This document shows positions 35,861 through 44,827 of a stretch of 64,000 nt of DNA, piece after piece. Location: assembly GCF_009766105.1 (NCBI RefSeq), contig NZ_LMUH01000009.1, positions 1 through 64,000 on the forward strand. The letters are read 5' to 3'. The number at the start of each line of letters is the position of its first letter. The first letter of the stretch is position 1. The DNA is from Granulicella sp. S156 (GTDB lineage Bacteria; Acidobacteriota; Terriglobia; Terriglobales; Acidobacteriaceae). The notes beneath the pieces were generated by a model. That model ran no database searches. It had not been told where the DNA came from and was given only the letters and a program-made list of their open reading frames with translations. A program made the translations under genes and the position numbers.

Positions 35861-37678
35861 ATGGCCCGCTTCACACGAACCTCTTCCGTCGCTCTCAGTC
35901 TCGCGCTGCTGGCATCGCCCTTCGCTGCTGCACAAACCGCTCCTGTCCGCGCCCAGCACGCCATGGTGACCAGCATCCACCACGACGCTACGGACGCCGG
36001 CGTGGAGATCCTGCGCGAAGGCGGCAATGCTGTCGATGCAGCCGTTGCCGTCGGCTTTGCCCTGGCGGTGGTGTACCCGGCAGCCGGCAACATTGGCGGC
36101 GGAGGCTTCATGCTCATCCGCCCCGGTACCAAAACCTTCGCCCACGGCCAGCCGCACTTCCTCGACTACCGCGAGAAAGCCCCCTCCGCTGCCAGTACCG
36201 ACATGTACCTCGACGCCCAGGGAAATGTGATCCCAAAGATGTCTACGGTAGGCTCCAAGGCCAGCGGCGTTCCCGGCACGGTTGCGGGGCTGACCTACGC
36301 CGAAAAGCAGTACGGCAGGCTGGGCCTCGCGAAGGTCATGCAGCCGGCCATCAGGCTCGCGCGCGACGGCTACGTCCTCACCGACGAAGAGGCACGCATT
36401 TTGCATAGCAGTCTCCTCGGCCAGTTTCCCGCCTCCTACCGCATCTTCCAACGCAACGGCAGGTTCTATGAAGCCGGCGAACGCTTTCAGCAGCCCGAGC
36501 TCGCACGAACTCTGCAACGAATCGCCACAGATCCTGATGATTTCTACAGAGGTAAGCTCGCCGCCGAGATCGCCGCCTTCGAACAGGCCAACAAAGGCCT
36601 CATCACCGCGCAGGACCTCGCCGCCTATGAGGTCAAGGAGCGCACCCCGCTGGTCGGCCACTATCACGGCTATGAGGTGCTGACCTCACCGCCGCCCAGC
36701 TCCGGCGGCATCGTTCTGCTCGAGACGCTGAACATCCTCAGCGGCTACGATCTCCCGAAACTCGGCCCCGACCGCAGCCCTGCACAGATCCACATCATCA
36801 CCGAGGCCTTCCGCCGCGCCTACATGGATCGCGGCGACTACCTCGGCGACCCCGACTTCAACACCATACCGCTCGCGCAGATGGCCGACCCCCAATACGC
36901 CGCGGCCTGGCGCAAGACGATCGACCCCACCAAACCCTCGCCCTCCGCAACGCTGGTTCGCCCAACAGGCTTCATGCCCGAGCCGCCGAAACAAGAGGCG
37001 CCCACCCACGAATCGCCGCAGACGACGCACTTTTCTGTCGTCGACGCCGACGGCAACGCAGTGTCCAGCACCTACACGTTGAACTTCGGCTTCGGGTCGG
37101 GCGTCACCGTCGATGGCCTCGGATTCTTGCTCAACGACGAGATGGACGACTTCGCCTCCAAGATGGGCGTACCCAATGGCTTCGGGCTGATCCAGGGTCC
37201 CGCGAACGCGATTGCTCCGGGCAAACGTCCGCTCAGCTCGATGACTCCGACCATCGTCAGCGAGGCACCGAGCTACACGTATCACAAGCTCCTGGGCCGC
37301 ACCACATCGTCTGTGGTCCACCCTGGCAAGCTGCGTCTCGTGCTCGGCTCACCCGGTGGTTCGACCATTATCACCACGGTCGCCAACGACCTCATCAGTG
37401 TGCTCGACAACGGCCTCGACATCCAGGCCGCGGCCGACGCACCGCGCTTCCACCATCAATATCTGCCGGACGTTCTGCAGTTCGAGAAGAAGTTCCCTCT
37501 GGACACCATCGACGCTCTGAAAGCTTCGGGCTACATCACCAAACGCGAGGCTGAGTTTGACGAGAAGAGCGCCGGCCAGTGGGGCGACAGCGAACTGATC
37601 GCCGTCGATCCCAAAACCGGCGAGTTGATGGGCGGACACGACAATCGGCACCACTTCGGCAAAGCCGCAGGGTATTAG
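35861..37678 (+). CDS. ggt: Gamma-glutamyltransferase
   Basis: The 605-residue precursor (ATG 35861, with GGAGA before it) has a signal peptide (SVALSLALLASPFAAAQ) and the GGT pattern. This comprises HHDATDAGVEILREGGNAVDAAVAVGFAL in outline, GNIGGGGFMLI, the KERTPLVGHYHGYEV region, and the autocleavage/nucleophile site PQTTHFSVVDADGNAVSSTYTLN in outline with Thr388. PLSSMTPTIV and LGSPGGSTIITTV follow in the small subunit. It would self-cleave in the periplasm and transfer or hydrolyse gamma-glutamyl groups of glutathione. The stop codon TAG runs into GAGCGG, the same string as the tips of the inverted-repeat family. Confidence 0.95.
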   Translation: MARFTRTSSVALSLALLASPFAAAQTAPVRAQHAMVTSIHHDATDAGVEILREGGNAVDAAVAVGFALAVVYPAAGNIGGGGFMLIRPGTKTFAHGQPHFLDYREKAPSAASTDMYLDAQGNVIPKMSTVGSKASGVPGTVAGLTYAEKQYGRLGLAKVMQPAIRLARDGYVLTDEEARILHSSLLGQFPASYRIFQRNGRFYEAGERFQQPELARTLQRIATDPDDFYRGKLAAEIAAFEQANKGLITAQDLAAYEVKERTPLVGHYHGYEVLTSPPPSSGGIVLLETLNILSGYDLPKLGPDRSPAQIHIITEAFRRAYMDRGDYLGDPDFNTIPLAQMADPQYAAAWRKTIDPTKPSPSATLVRPTGFMPEPPKQEAPTHESPQTTHFSVVDADGNAVSSTYTLNFGFGSGVTVDGLGFLLNDEMDDFASKMGVPNGFGLIQGPANAIAPGKRPLSSMTPTIVSEAPSYTYHKLLGRTTSSVVHPGKLRLVLGSPGGSTIITTVANDLISVLDNGLDIQAAADAPRFHHQYLPDVLQFEKKFPLDTIDALKASGYITKREAEFDEKSAGQWGDSELIAVDPKTGELMGGHDNRHHFGKAAGY

Positions 37679-37739
37679 AGCGGCCGCTGCCGAACCTGAC
37701 AGCAGCTTTAGCCTTGCCGCTCTTGCTGTTGTCTTTCTT

Positions 37740-37800
37740 CTTTTGCTGTTGTTTTTCTTTCTGTCATCCCCGCAGGGGATCTGCTTTTCGTTTGCGGCGA
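37740..37800. repeat. CTGTCATCCCCGCAGGGGATCTGC repeat
   Basis: TCTGTCATCCCCGCAGGGGA, with a CCCCGCAGGGG-type palindrome, is followed by TCTGCTTTTCG. A near copy with TCATTCCCGCAGGGAATCTG occurs at 40217-40243. A TC-rich tract (CTTTCTTCTTTTGCTGTTG) precedes both. It lies between convergent ggt and plsC-like genes and could act as a terminator. Confidence 0.65.
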
Positions 37801-37806
37801 AAAACC

Positions 37807-38604
37807 TCAGCCGTGGTGCGCTACATACGTTGCATAAATCTCATTGCGCAGCCGCTGTGTCAGCGCATCGGCATCACGCGTCGTCATGCCGACGGTTGAG
37901 ATTGGCTCACCGACGATCAGCTTCAGCGGTCGCGGGCGCAACGCGTAGACATGGATCGGCAATAGCTCATAGGTACCCACGAGCGTTAGCGGAACGAGTG
38001 GAACCTGGGCTTTGATCGCAAGCCACGCCGCGCCGGCGACCATCTCCTTCAGCTCTCCTGTCGCCGCGCGACCGCCTTCGGGGAAGATCACCATAGGCAT
38101 TCCGGACTGCAAGGTCTTCACACCGCGAGATAGGCTCACGATGCCTGCCCGCGCGGAGCTTTGGTCGATGGGCACCTGGCCCGAACGGTCAAGATACCAG
38201 CCGATGAACGGGATCTTCCACAAAGGAGCCTTCGCCAGGATGCGGAACTGAAACGGCAGCTTCGCGAAGAGCACCGGCGTGTCGTAGTAGCTAAGGTGGT
38301 TGCTGGCGTAGACGGCGGTCTCATGGACATGCAGCCGCTCGGCATGCTCCAGCGTTACCGGCGACAGCGCGATACGCAGCAGCACACGCGCCCACTGCCG
38401 GGCGATGAAATGCTGCTGGCTGCCATTCTTATCCCACAAGCCGCAGGCGAGCGAAATCGTGCCGAAGAAGATAGTCGCAAGGCCGACCATCGGCAGACAG
38501 AACAGGTAATTGAGCCAGCGCAGTGCGAAGGGCACCGGCGACCGCGGCGCTGGTGTGCGTTCCGTCTGTTCTTCGGGCTGGAGAGTCTCGTTCGCTGCTG
38601 GCAT
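37807..38604 (-). CDS. 1-acyl-glycerol-3-phosphate acyltransferase (PlsC-like)
   Basis: The 265-residue protein has an N-terminal membrane segment (WLNYLFCLPMVGLATIFFGTISLACGLW) and the acyltransferase blocks SNHLSYYDTPVL (HxxxxD), FIGWYLDRSG, VIFPEGGRAATGE (block III) and PLVPLTLVGTYELLP (block IV). It acylates lysophosphatidate or a related lysophospholipid at the inner membrane. HLSYYD keeps the catalytic His-Asp spacing. It converges on ggt and stands alone, with a dispersed repeat behind its start. Confidence 0.92.
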   Translation of the reverse strand: MPAANETLQPEEQTERTPAPRSPVPFALRWLNYLFCLPMVGLATIFFGTISLACGLWDKNGSQQHFIARQWARVLLRIALSPVTLEHAERLHVHETAVYASNHLSYYDTPVLFAKLPFQFRILAKAPLWKIPFIGWYLDRSGQVPIDQSSARAGIVSLSRGVKTLQSGMPMVIFPEGGRAATGELKEMVAGAAWLAIKAQVPLVPLTLVGTYELLPIHVYALRPRPLKLIVGEPISTVGMTTRDADALTQRLRNEIYATYVAHHG

Positions 38605-38636
38605 CTATGGCTATGCTAAACCGCCCCGACGCTGTT

Positions 38637-38704
38637 TGTTTTTCGCCGTCATCCTGAACCCTGAGCGTAGTCGAATGGGGAAGGCCCCCCGCATTTGGTG
38701 CCAC
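38637..38704. repeat. CGCCGTCATCCTGAACCCTGAGCG dispersed repeat
   Basis: TTTTTCGCCGTCATCCTGAA, then CCCTGAGCGTAGTCGAATGG, then AGGCCCCCCGCATTTGGTG belong to the family seen at 1.4 and 23.9 kb but carry an additional CCCTGAGCG segment. It lies between the plsC-like start and the folC stop. Confidence 0.75.
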
Positions 38705-38725
38705 CACGTCAGAGTGCAATAACAA

Positions 38726-40138
38726 CTACTCCGCCAACACGAGCGCCCTCAACTCACCCACCAGAAAGATCGACCCGGTCGCAACGATAACACCCTCGCG
38801 CGGCGTAATAGCCTCAGCCTGTGCCAGCGCTCCCGGCAGATGCGGTGCCGCGTGGGCAGGCACCTCGAGCTTGTGCGCCGCAGTCAACAACTCTTCGACG
38901 CTGGCTGCGCGCGGATTCTGAATAGGGGCCAGGATCACATGATCGTGCGCACGTGCCGGGTCTCCTGACGCGGAGTCGAAGAGTGGCAGCAGCACCTGCG
39001 CCATTTCGTCGATCTGCTTGTCGGCAAGGCACGAGAAGATCAGCGTGCGCGGCATCTCATCGGGCAGTTGCGCGAGAGCCGCACGCAACGTCCACGCACC
39101 TGCAGGATTGTGCGCCACGTCGAGCAGCAAAGGTGCATGGCCACGACGAGAGGCAATCCACTCCAGCCGTCCCGGCCACTCGGTCGCACGTATGCCTTGT
39201 TCGATAGCCGCATTCGGAATGTTGAACCCATGGTTGGTGCGCAGTTCAATCGCTGCCGCAACAGCCAGGGCAATATTGCGCTGTTGATGCTGCCCCGCCA
39301 ACGGTGAGTCGATGTGCAGCACCGCACCGTCGATGGAGAGATCGTAACGGTTCCGCGTGAGCGGAGACCCGAGCCCTGTTTCCTGCTTCCTGTTTCCTGT
39401 CTCCTGCTCTCTAGGCGGCAGACAACGCGCCGCATCCACGCCGCGCACGTTCTTCGCCATCGCTACCTCGCCGATGACGGCGTTGGCTTCGGGATGTTGT
39501 GAGAGCGTCACCAGTACGCCGTCCTGGCGCAGGATCCCCGCCTTTTCCGTTGCAATAGCGCCAATGGAGTTGCCGAGATAGTCGGTGTGGTCAATGCCGA
39601 TGTCGGTGAGGATGGACACCAGCGGCTCGACGATATTGGTCGCGTCGAGCCGTCCGCCGAGGCCCACCTCCAGCACAGCAAGCTCGATGTGCTGTTCGCT
39701 GAAGTAGCAAAATGCAGCAGCGGTGAGGATCTCGAAGAAGCTGGGGTAGTGCGGCAGCGTACCTTGCTCGACCAGCTCGTTTGCCACATCGTCGACGCGC
39801 GTAAAGTTACGGGCAAAGTCGTCGTCCGTTATCTCGGCGAGCTTGCCGTCCATCGAGATGTGGAGGCGCTCATTCACCTGCAGCAGATGCGGCGAAGTAT
39901 AGAGTCCCGTCCGCAAGCCCGTTGCGTTCGCGATCGAGGCCAGTGTTGCTGCAGTCGATCCCTTACCGTTGGTGCCCGCGATCAGTACAGCCGGGAAGCG
40001 ATGCTGCGGATTGTCGAGCGCCTCCAGCAGCGCTCCGATGTGCTCGAGCGAAAACTTGCGCGGAGGCCCGCTGGTCTTGCCGGAGCGCAACTCCGGGCCC
40101 ATGTTTGCCAGTTTGTCCAGTGTTTCAGGGTACGTCAC
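38726..40138 (-). CDS. folC: Dihydrofolate synthase / folylpolyglutamate synthase
   Basis: The 470-residue Mur-ligase-like enzyme shows the nucleotide loop VLIAGTNGKGSTAATLA, TSPHLLQVNERL, YFSEQHIELAVLEVGLGGRLDATN in outline, DIGIDHTDYLG, TEKAGILR and LLLDVAHNPAGAW. It adds glutamate to dihydropteroate or folates. Around residues 243-258 an atypical Gln/Glu/Thr-rich stretch (REQETGNRKQETGLG) is encoded by a heptanucleotide tandem repeat (39375-39409). The repeat probably sits in a surface loop but could shift the frame if its copy number changed. With folK at 25 kb, two folate genes occur in the window. It lies downstream of accD and a methyltransferase on the same strand. Confidence 0.93.
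   Translation of the reverse strand: MTYPETLDKLANMGPELRSGKTSGPPRKFSLEHIGALLEALDNPQHRFPAVLIAGTNGKGSTAATLASIANATGLRTGLYTSPHLLQVNERLHISMDGKLAEITDDDFARNFTRVDDVANELVEQGTLPHYPSFFEILTAAAFCYFSEQHIELAVLEVGLGGRLDATNIVEPLVSILTDIGIDHTDYLGNSIGAIATEKAGILRQDGVLVTLSQHPEANAVIGEVAMAKNVRGVDAARCLPPREQETGNRKQETGLGSPLTRNRYDLSIDGAVLHIDSPLAGQHQQRNIALAVAAAIELRTNHGFNIPNAAIEQGIRATEWPGRLEWIASRRGHAPLLLDVAHNPAGAWTLRAALAQLPDEMPRTLIFSCLADKQIDEMAQVLLPLFDSASGDPARAHDHVILAPIQNPRAASVEELLTAAHKLEVPAHAAPHLPGALAQAEAITPREGVIVATGSIFLVGELRALVLAE
39375..39409. repeat. Heptanucleotide tandem repeat inside folC
   Basis: Five consecutive 7-mers follow the pattern CCTGTTT (CCTGTTT, CCTGCTT, CCTGTTT, CCTGTCT, CCTGCTC). Seven is not a multiple of three, so gain or loss of one or two units would shift the folC reading frame. 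Confidence 0.85.
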
Positions 40139-40204
40139 AGTTTCTCCATCTCTTGGATGTCCTTCAGTAGCCTAGCGGAGTATCTATTTTGTCGTCGCCG
40201 ACGC

Positions 40205-40305
40205 CGTTGCTTTTCTTTCTGTCATTCCCGCAGGGAATCTGCTCTTGTCTTTGCTTTTCTGGTTGTCATTCCGAGTGCAGCGAGCGAGCGAACTTGCTTT
40301 CTCCC
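40205..40305. repeat. Tandem pair of dispersed repeats
   Basis: The CTGTCATTCCCGCAGGGAAT element (40217-40243) is directly followed by the GGTTGTCATTCCGAGTGCAG element (about 40259-40300). Both kinds also occur separately (37.7, 30.7 and 61.7 kb). They fill the gap between the methyltransferase stop and the folC start. Confidence 0.75.
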
Positions 40306-40344
40306 GTCCTTCATCTGTGCCGAGAATCAGAACAGCCGAATGCA

Positions 40345-41202
40345 TCACCTGCTCTGTGCCACGCACATCCGACCACCGTTGCCCCGCAGCAGCAGACCGT
40401 CGTTACGCCCGCTGAAGAACCTCGCCGTCAGCGCCGTGCTATCGAGGTCCTCGACCGCACTCAACCCCGCCAGTGCGAGCTCCGCAGCCAGCGTCTCCGG
40501 CGTGAAGAAGCGCTGGAACGGCTCACCTGCCAGCGCCACACGTTCCGACATGGAATCCAGCATCTTCTGCTCGACCAGCGGCAGCACCTCGCGCGGCTGC
40601 GAGTAGTCGAAGACTACGCTGCTGCCTGCCGCGAAGCTGCCCAGCAACGAGGTCGTCCCGCGAAAGGCCTCCAGCGTGAGATACGGCACCACGCCGAGCC
40701 ACGCTGTCACTGTCGGCAGCGTGCGGTCGAAGCCCGCGACCGCTAGCTCTTCAGCTAAAGACTGCCGTTCGAAGTCGACAGGCACAAACGTCATTGTCTC
40801 GGGAATCGCAATCCCTGCAGCCGCGAGGCACTCGCGCTTCCAGGCCTGCGTCGCCGGGTGGTCCACCTCGAAGACCCGCACCTGCGCGAACGGATTGCGA
40901 TAGGCAAAGGTGTCGAGCCCAGCTCCGAGCACCAGATATTGTTGTGTCCCATTGGCCGAGATGCCATGGGCGAGGGTGTCTTCCGCCAACCGCGCACGAG
41001 CAACCATGAAGGCTCGCAGCGCCGCCGAGAATGGCCGCTTCAGGCTATCGGGTGTACGTTTTACCTCTTCGCGATGCTCCCGGCCGAGGATGCGTACAGC
41101 CAGCGGATCCTCGAAGACCAGTGGCGGAGCATCATGGACTTGGTGCGCCGCACGCCGCAGGGCTACACGTAGGGCGGTGCGGGATGGTTGAGCTTCGTGC
41201 AT
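40345..41202 (-). CDS. SAM-dependent methyltransferase (leucine carboxyl methyltransferase-like)
   Basis: The 285-residue protein matches the TIGR00027/LCM-like class I methyltransferases. It shows VFEDPLAVRILG near the start, ALRAFMVARARLAEDTLAHGI in outline, the SAM-binding YLVLGAGLDTFAYR, RVFEVDHPATQAWKRE (acidic ribose-binding motif), FVPVDFERQSLAEEL and AWLGVVPYLTLEAF. The methyl acceptor is unknown; relatives modify polyketide or mycolate-associated metabolites in actinobacteria. It starts 2 nt after the accD stop, so it is probably co-transcribed and sits between accD and folC, genes that are often adjacent. Confidence 0.85.
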   Translation of the reverse strand: MHEAQPSRTALRVALRRAAHQVHDAPPLVFEDPLAVRILGREHREEVKRTPDSLKRPFSAALRAFMVARARLAEDTLAHGISANGTQQYLVLGAGLDTFAYRNPFAQVRVFEVDHPATQAWKRECLAAAGIAIPETMTFVPVDFERQSLAEELAVAGFDRTLPTVTAWLGVVPYLTLEAFRGTTSLLGSFAAGSSVVFDYSQPREVLPLVEQKMLDSMSERVALAGEPFQRFFTPETLAAELALAGLSAVEDLDSTALTARFFSGRNDGLLLRGNGGRMCVAQSR

Positions 41203-41204
41203 GG

Positions 41205-42074
41205 TTAGAGCTGAGCCGGAACCTGCGCTTTACTGCTCGCCGTCATCCACCCCAGCGCCTGTCCGAGATAGCCCTTCAGCTCCTTGCGTGGCACGATCTC
41301 ATCGAGAAACCCGTGGGTTAGCAGGAACTCCGAGCGTTGGAAGCCCTCCGGCAGTTTCTGCCGAATGGTCTGCTCGATAACGCGCGGACCGGCAAAGCCG
41401 ATCAGCGCACCAGGCTCGGCGATGTTCAGGTCACCCAGCATGGCAAAGCTCGCTGTCACGCCGCCGGTCGTGGGGTCGGTCATCACGCTGATGTAGGGAA
41501 TCTTCTCGTCGTCCATCCTCGCCAGACCCGCCGATATCTTCGCCAGCTGCATCAGGCTGGCGATGCCCTCCATCATGCGCGCGCCGCCCGAAGCCGAGAC
41601 AATAATCAGTGGAACTCTCGTCTCCAGGGACCGGTCCACAGCGCGGGCGATCGTCTCGCCTACGACTGCTCCCATCGAGCCGCCAATGAAGCCGTACTCC
41701 ATCACCGAAAGCACCACGTCCTGCTCACCGATCTTGCCAATGGCATTGATGATGGCGTCGTTCAACCCGGTCTTCTTTTGGGCCTGCGCCAGCCGCTGCT
41801 TATAGGGCTTAAGGTCGGTAAATTCCAGCGGATCGGTCGACCGCAGTTCCAGGTCGACCAGCTCATAGCCGGGTTCGAGCAGGCTTTCAATACGGGAGCG
41901 GGCGTCGAACTTGAAGTGATAGCCGCAGTGCGGGCACACCTGGAGGTTGTTCTCCAGCTCGGCCTTCCAGAGCGTCTTACCGCAGTTGCCGCACTTGGTC
42001 CAGAGTCCCTTGGTACGGACCTCATGGTCCGGCGTAGGGACGATCTCGTGATTGTCGCGCTTGAACCAACTCAT
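41205..42074 (-). CDS. accD: Acetyl-CoA carboxylase carboxyltransferase subunit beta
   Basis: The 289-residue subunit has the N-terminal four-cysteine zinc ribbon (CGNCGKTLWK ... VCPHCGYHF). The carboxyltransferase core follows, with DAIINAIGKIGEQDVVL in outline, FIGGSMGAVVGETIARA, IIVSASGGARMMEG and DPTTGGVTASFAMLGD, then GFAGPRVIEQTIRQKLPEGFQ in outline. It pairs with AccA to make malonyl-CoA for fatty acid synthesis. It is the first gene of a minus-strand unit with the methyltransferase and perhaps folC. An intergenic hairpin repeat lies upstream. Confidence 0.97.
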   Translation of the reverse strand: MSWFKRDNHEIVPTPDHEVRTKGLWTKCGNCGKTLWKAELENNLQVCPHCGYHFKFDARSRIESLLEPGYELVDLELRSTDPLEFTDLKPYKQRLAQAQKKTGLNDAIINAIGKIGEQDVVLSVMEYGFIGGSMGAVVGETIARAVDRSLETRVPLIIVSASGGARMMEGIASLMQLAKISAGLARMDDEKIPYISVMTDPTTGGVTASFAMLGDLNIAEPGALIGFAGPRVIEQTIRQKLPEGFQRSEFLLTHGFLDEIVPRKELKGYLGQALGWMTASSKAQVPAQL

Positions 42075-42165
42075 CGGCGGCTGTAGCTCCTTATGGACCT
42101 TCCAACCTTCGATTGTATCGAAGCCACCGTTTTTCGTTCGCGCGGCAGCAGGGAGTGGTCTTTTA

Positions 42166-42240
42166 GCCCATAGGTTACAGAGGTAACCACGGACGCCGTC
42201 GCGGCCTCCGCGAAACCTCCGCGACCTCTGCGTTAAAGCT
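42166..42240. repeat. Hairpin repeat of the CCTCTGCG family
   Basis: GGTTACAGAGGTAACC is itself palindromic. It is followed by ACGGACGCCGTCGCGGCCTC and CGCGACCTCTGCGTTAAAGC. The right part resembles the CCCTCTGCGTCAAGGC ends of the repeats at 27.4, 53.6 and 54.8 kb. Confidence 0.6.
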
Positions 42241-42265
42241 TTCCTAAGCTATGGCAATAAACCAG

Positions 42266-43657
42266 TTAACGCACCGCCAACGGCTGTTGCGCCGCCGTAG
42301 ACAACGTAATCCCCAGAGCCTTCGCCAAGGTCGGCGCAATCTGCCTCATATCCACAACGCCCAGGTACTTGCCCCGTGCAACGCCATTGCCCATAACGAA
42401 GAACGAAGCCCGCATCGCCGGCGTGGTGGCTGGGTTATACCCATGCGCTCCCTTCAGCGGGCTTGAGTCGGTAACCAGCGGGCCGCTCAAAGCGGCGCCG
42501 TTGCAGTATCCCGACCGCAGCGTAACCACGAAAGGAGCATCAGGGAAGCCGCCCAGCGCCACGACAGAGTCATGGTCCAGGATGGCCTCGATCCCATTGG
42601 CCGGATCGGCTGCGAGCTTGTCCAGCAGCGTGCGCACCTTGTCTCGCGTAGCCGTGTCGGAGGGGTCATGCAGCACAATCGGCGTCACGCAGCCGGCGGG
42701 CCACGGCTCGGCCTGCCAGGACTTCACCTGTAGCGCCCCGCTGGCCGATTTGCCCGTCTGGATCAGCCCCGCTTCGATAAAAGGAATATAGAGGTTGGTC
42801 GAGTGCTCCACGGGCGCAAACCCATGGTCGGAGACGACAGCGATCAGCGCGTTCGGATAGTTCTCCAGCTCCTGCGCCGCCAACCGGGCAACCATGCCGT
42901 CGAGGCCTTCGAGATCCTGGTCAGCCTCCTCGCTGAACGGTCCATGCAGGTGCTCCTCTTCGTCAAGCGAGCTCAGGTGGATCGTCATGAACTCCGGCTT
43001 GTGCTGTTTGAGGATGTCCAGTGAATAGACGGTCTTGACCTCGTCGCCGGCAAGGCTCGTGTCATTGCCCATCATGTAAGGCGTGCCGGAGCGCTGGGCG
43101 ATCCGAGCAAGCTCTCCGTCCGGGCGGGAGACCGCATTCATCAGCAGGCGGTCGTCCGGGTTGATGGCATCGCCGGGCGACGTGCCGCGCCAGTACTCGG
43201 GAATGAGGTAATCGATGGTGTTGGAATCTGCCGTAACCGGCCATCCCACGCTGGCTGTGTGCAGTCCGGCAGCGTGCGCGGCATCCCAAAGCGTCGGCAC
43301 CTTGATCTGGTCGGCGTACCAGTACCACGCGCCGTTGAGCTTGCGTTCGGGATCGAAGCGCGTGTTGTTCAGGATGCCATGCTCAGCAGGCCAGACGCCC
43401 GTAACCAGCGTGGTGTGATTGGGATAGGTAACGGTCGGGAAGGCCCCGTTAACCCCCGCGGCGTGCGTGCCCTCGGCAAGGATGTGCCGCAGCGTGGGGA
43501 TGCGCAGATGGTGCTCGTCAGCCTGAGTGACGTAGTCGGGGCGCATGCCATCGATAGAGATCAGGAGGACCGGCTGGGACGCTCGGGTAGGCGTCTGGGA
43601 GAACAGCGGCGCCGCGGTGACCGTAACGAGAGCGAGAGCTAACAGACGCTTAGACAT
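42266..43657 (-). CDS. Ectonucleotide pyrophosphatase/phosphodiesterase
   Basis: The 463-residue secreted protein (signal LLALALVTVTAAPLFSQ) belongs to the alkaline phosphatase superfamily, NPP group. LLISIDGMRPDYV supplies the first metal Asp (D36). FPTVTYPNHTTLVTGV carries the nucleophile Thr (T77). Later come the HLSSLDEEEHLHGP motif and AVVSDHGFAPVEH, and HGYNPATTPAMRASFF has the last His. It cleaves phosphodiester or pyrophosphate bonds of nucleotides or lipids in the periplasm. It stands alone with its own intergenic regions, and no truncation is seen. Confidence 0.92.
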   Translation of the reverse strand: MSKRLLALALVTVTAAPLFSQTPTRASQPVLLISIDGMRPDYVTQADEHHLRIPTLRHILAEGTHAAGVNGAFPTVTYPNHTTLVTGVWPAEHGILNNTRFDPERKLNGAWYWYADQIKVPTLWDAAHAAGLHTASVGWPVTADSNTIDYLIPEYWRGTSPGDAINPDDRLLMNAVSRPDGELARIAQRSGTPYMMGNDTSLAGDEVKTVYSLDILKQHKPEFMTIHLSSLDEEEHLHGPFSEEADQDLEGLDGMVARLAAQELENYPNALIAVVSDHGFAPVEHSTNLYIPFIEAGLIQTGKSASGALQVKSWQAEPWPAGCVTPIVLHDPSDTATRDKVRTLLDKLAADPANGIEAILDHDSVVALGGFPDAPFVVTLRSGYCNGAALSGPLVTDSSPLKGAHGYNPATTPAMRASFFVMGNGVARGKYLGVVDMRQIAPTLAKALGITLSTAAQQPLAVR

Positions 43658-43790
43658 AGGGTTATAAGACGAGATTTCTATGAATGTGTGGTGAACGAGC
43701 TTCCGCGAACTGTCGAAACTCTACGCCAAATCACGGATTCTCACCATAATTCACACCCACCCTCCCTCCCATGGGATAGCCTGAAAGGAA

Positions 43791-44681
43791 ATGCAACAAG
43801 GAATTTCGACTCACGTTTTTCTGGCCCAACGCCTCACGCCGGGACTGCTCGAAGCGCTTAAGCGCGGCGGGGCGCAGGCCATTGAGATCTTCGCTGCACG
43901 CCATCACTTCGACTACTCCGATCGCGCCGCCGTGCGCGAAATAGCCAACTGGTTCCGTTCCAATGAGGTCACGGCCTCGCTCCACATGCCGCTCTTCAAC
44001 AGCGACGACGACTCCAACTGGAGCCGCCATACCGCGCCCGCTCTCAACCTGATCGACCTGAATAAGTCCACCCGCATCGAGGCCATGGACGAGGTCAAGC
44101 GCGCTCTCGAATCCGCCGAGCAGGTACCCTTCCGCTCCTGTGTGATCCACCTCGGCCTCAAAGACGACCACTGGGACACCCGTTCCCTCGACGACTCCAT
44201 GACCGCGATCGAGCACCTCAAGGCCTTCGCCTCCCCGCTCGGCATGCAGCTGCTGCTGGAGAACCTGAACAACGATGTCGCCACACCGGCACATCTCGTC
44301 GAGATCGTCCGCGCCGGCCACTTCGACAACGTGGGTTTCTGCCTCGATACCGGTCACGCCAATCTCGTGGAACCGCTGCCCGAAACCGGCGACCACGCCG
44401 CGAAAGACGGCATCGCGCAGGCCTTCGAGGCCTTTGGCGACCGCATCGCCGAACTGCACCTGCACGACAACTTCGGCGTTCGCCCCGAAAATGGCAAGGA
44501 CGAGCACTTCTGGCCCGGCAACGGCACGGTCGAGTGGAACCGCGTGGTGAAGTACATCTCCGCGCTCAAGCGGCTACCCGTGGGCATCCTCGAAATCACC
44601 CACGAACTGGGCCAGGACGCAAAACAGATCGAAGTAGAGTCTCGAGCAGCCTGGAAGCTACTCGAAGCCGCAGCTAACTAG
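43791..44681 (+). CDS. Sugar phosphate isomerase/epimerase-like TIM barrel protein
   Basis: The 296-residue protein fits the AP-endonuclease-2/xylose-isomerase-like TIM barrel group. GISTHVFLAQRLTPGLLEAL, AIEIFAARHHFDY, ASLHMPLF, CVIHLGLK, LLLENLNND (metal Glu), NVGFCLDTGHANL (Asp, His), IAELHLHDNFG (His) and GILEITHE (Glu) are the usual metal-binding strand ends. Family members act as epimerases, isomerases or endonucleases; the substrate is not evident. It stands just upstream of a dispersed repeat and asnS on the same strand but is probably a separate transcript. Confidence 0.87.
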   Translation: MQQGISTHVFLAQRLTPGLLEALKRGGAQAIEIFAARHHFDYSDRAAVREIANWFRSNEVTASLHMPLFNSDDDSNWSRHTAPALNLIDLNKSTRIEAMDEVKRALESAEQVPFRSCVIHLGLKDDHWDTRSLDDSMTAIEHLKAFASPLGMQLLLENLNNDVATPAHLVEIVRAGHFDNVGFCLDTGHANLVEPLPETGDHAAKDGIAQAFEAFGDRIAELHLHDNFGVRPENGKDEHFWPGNGTVEWNRVVKYISALKRLPVGILEITHELGQDAKQIEVESRAAWKLLEAAAN

Positions 44682-44690
44682 TTTCATCCC

Positions 44691-44766
44691 GAAACCGGGT
44701 GCCCCATCTTCGCGACGGTTTTATCGTCGCTAAGGTGGGCATCGGACGAAGTCCGACCGCTCCTGC
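44691..44766. repeat. GGGTGCCCCATCTTCG repeat, copy 1
   Basis: GGGTGCCCCATCTTCGCGACG, in which the middle pairs with TCGTCGCTAAGGTGGGCAT, is followed by CGGACGAAGTCCGACCGCTC, a second hairpin. A same-orientation copy lies at 47718-47793. The two copies flank asnS and the reverse transcriptase locus. Confidence 0.85.
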
Positions 44767-44827
44767 CTATCTTTGTCTCACTACCGCCTTCGCGGTCGCC
44801 ACTTTACCCGCGTAAACTGGACATCTC

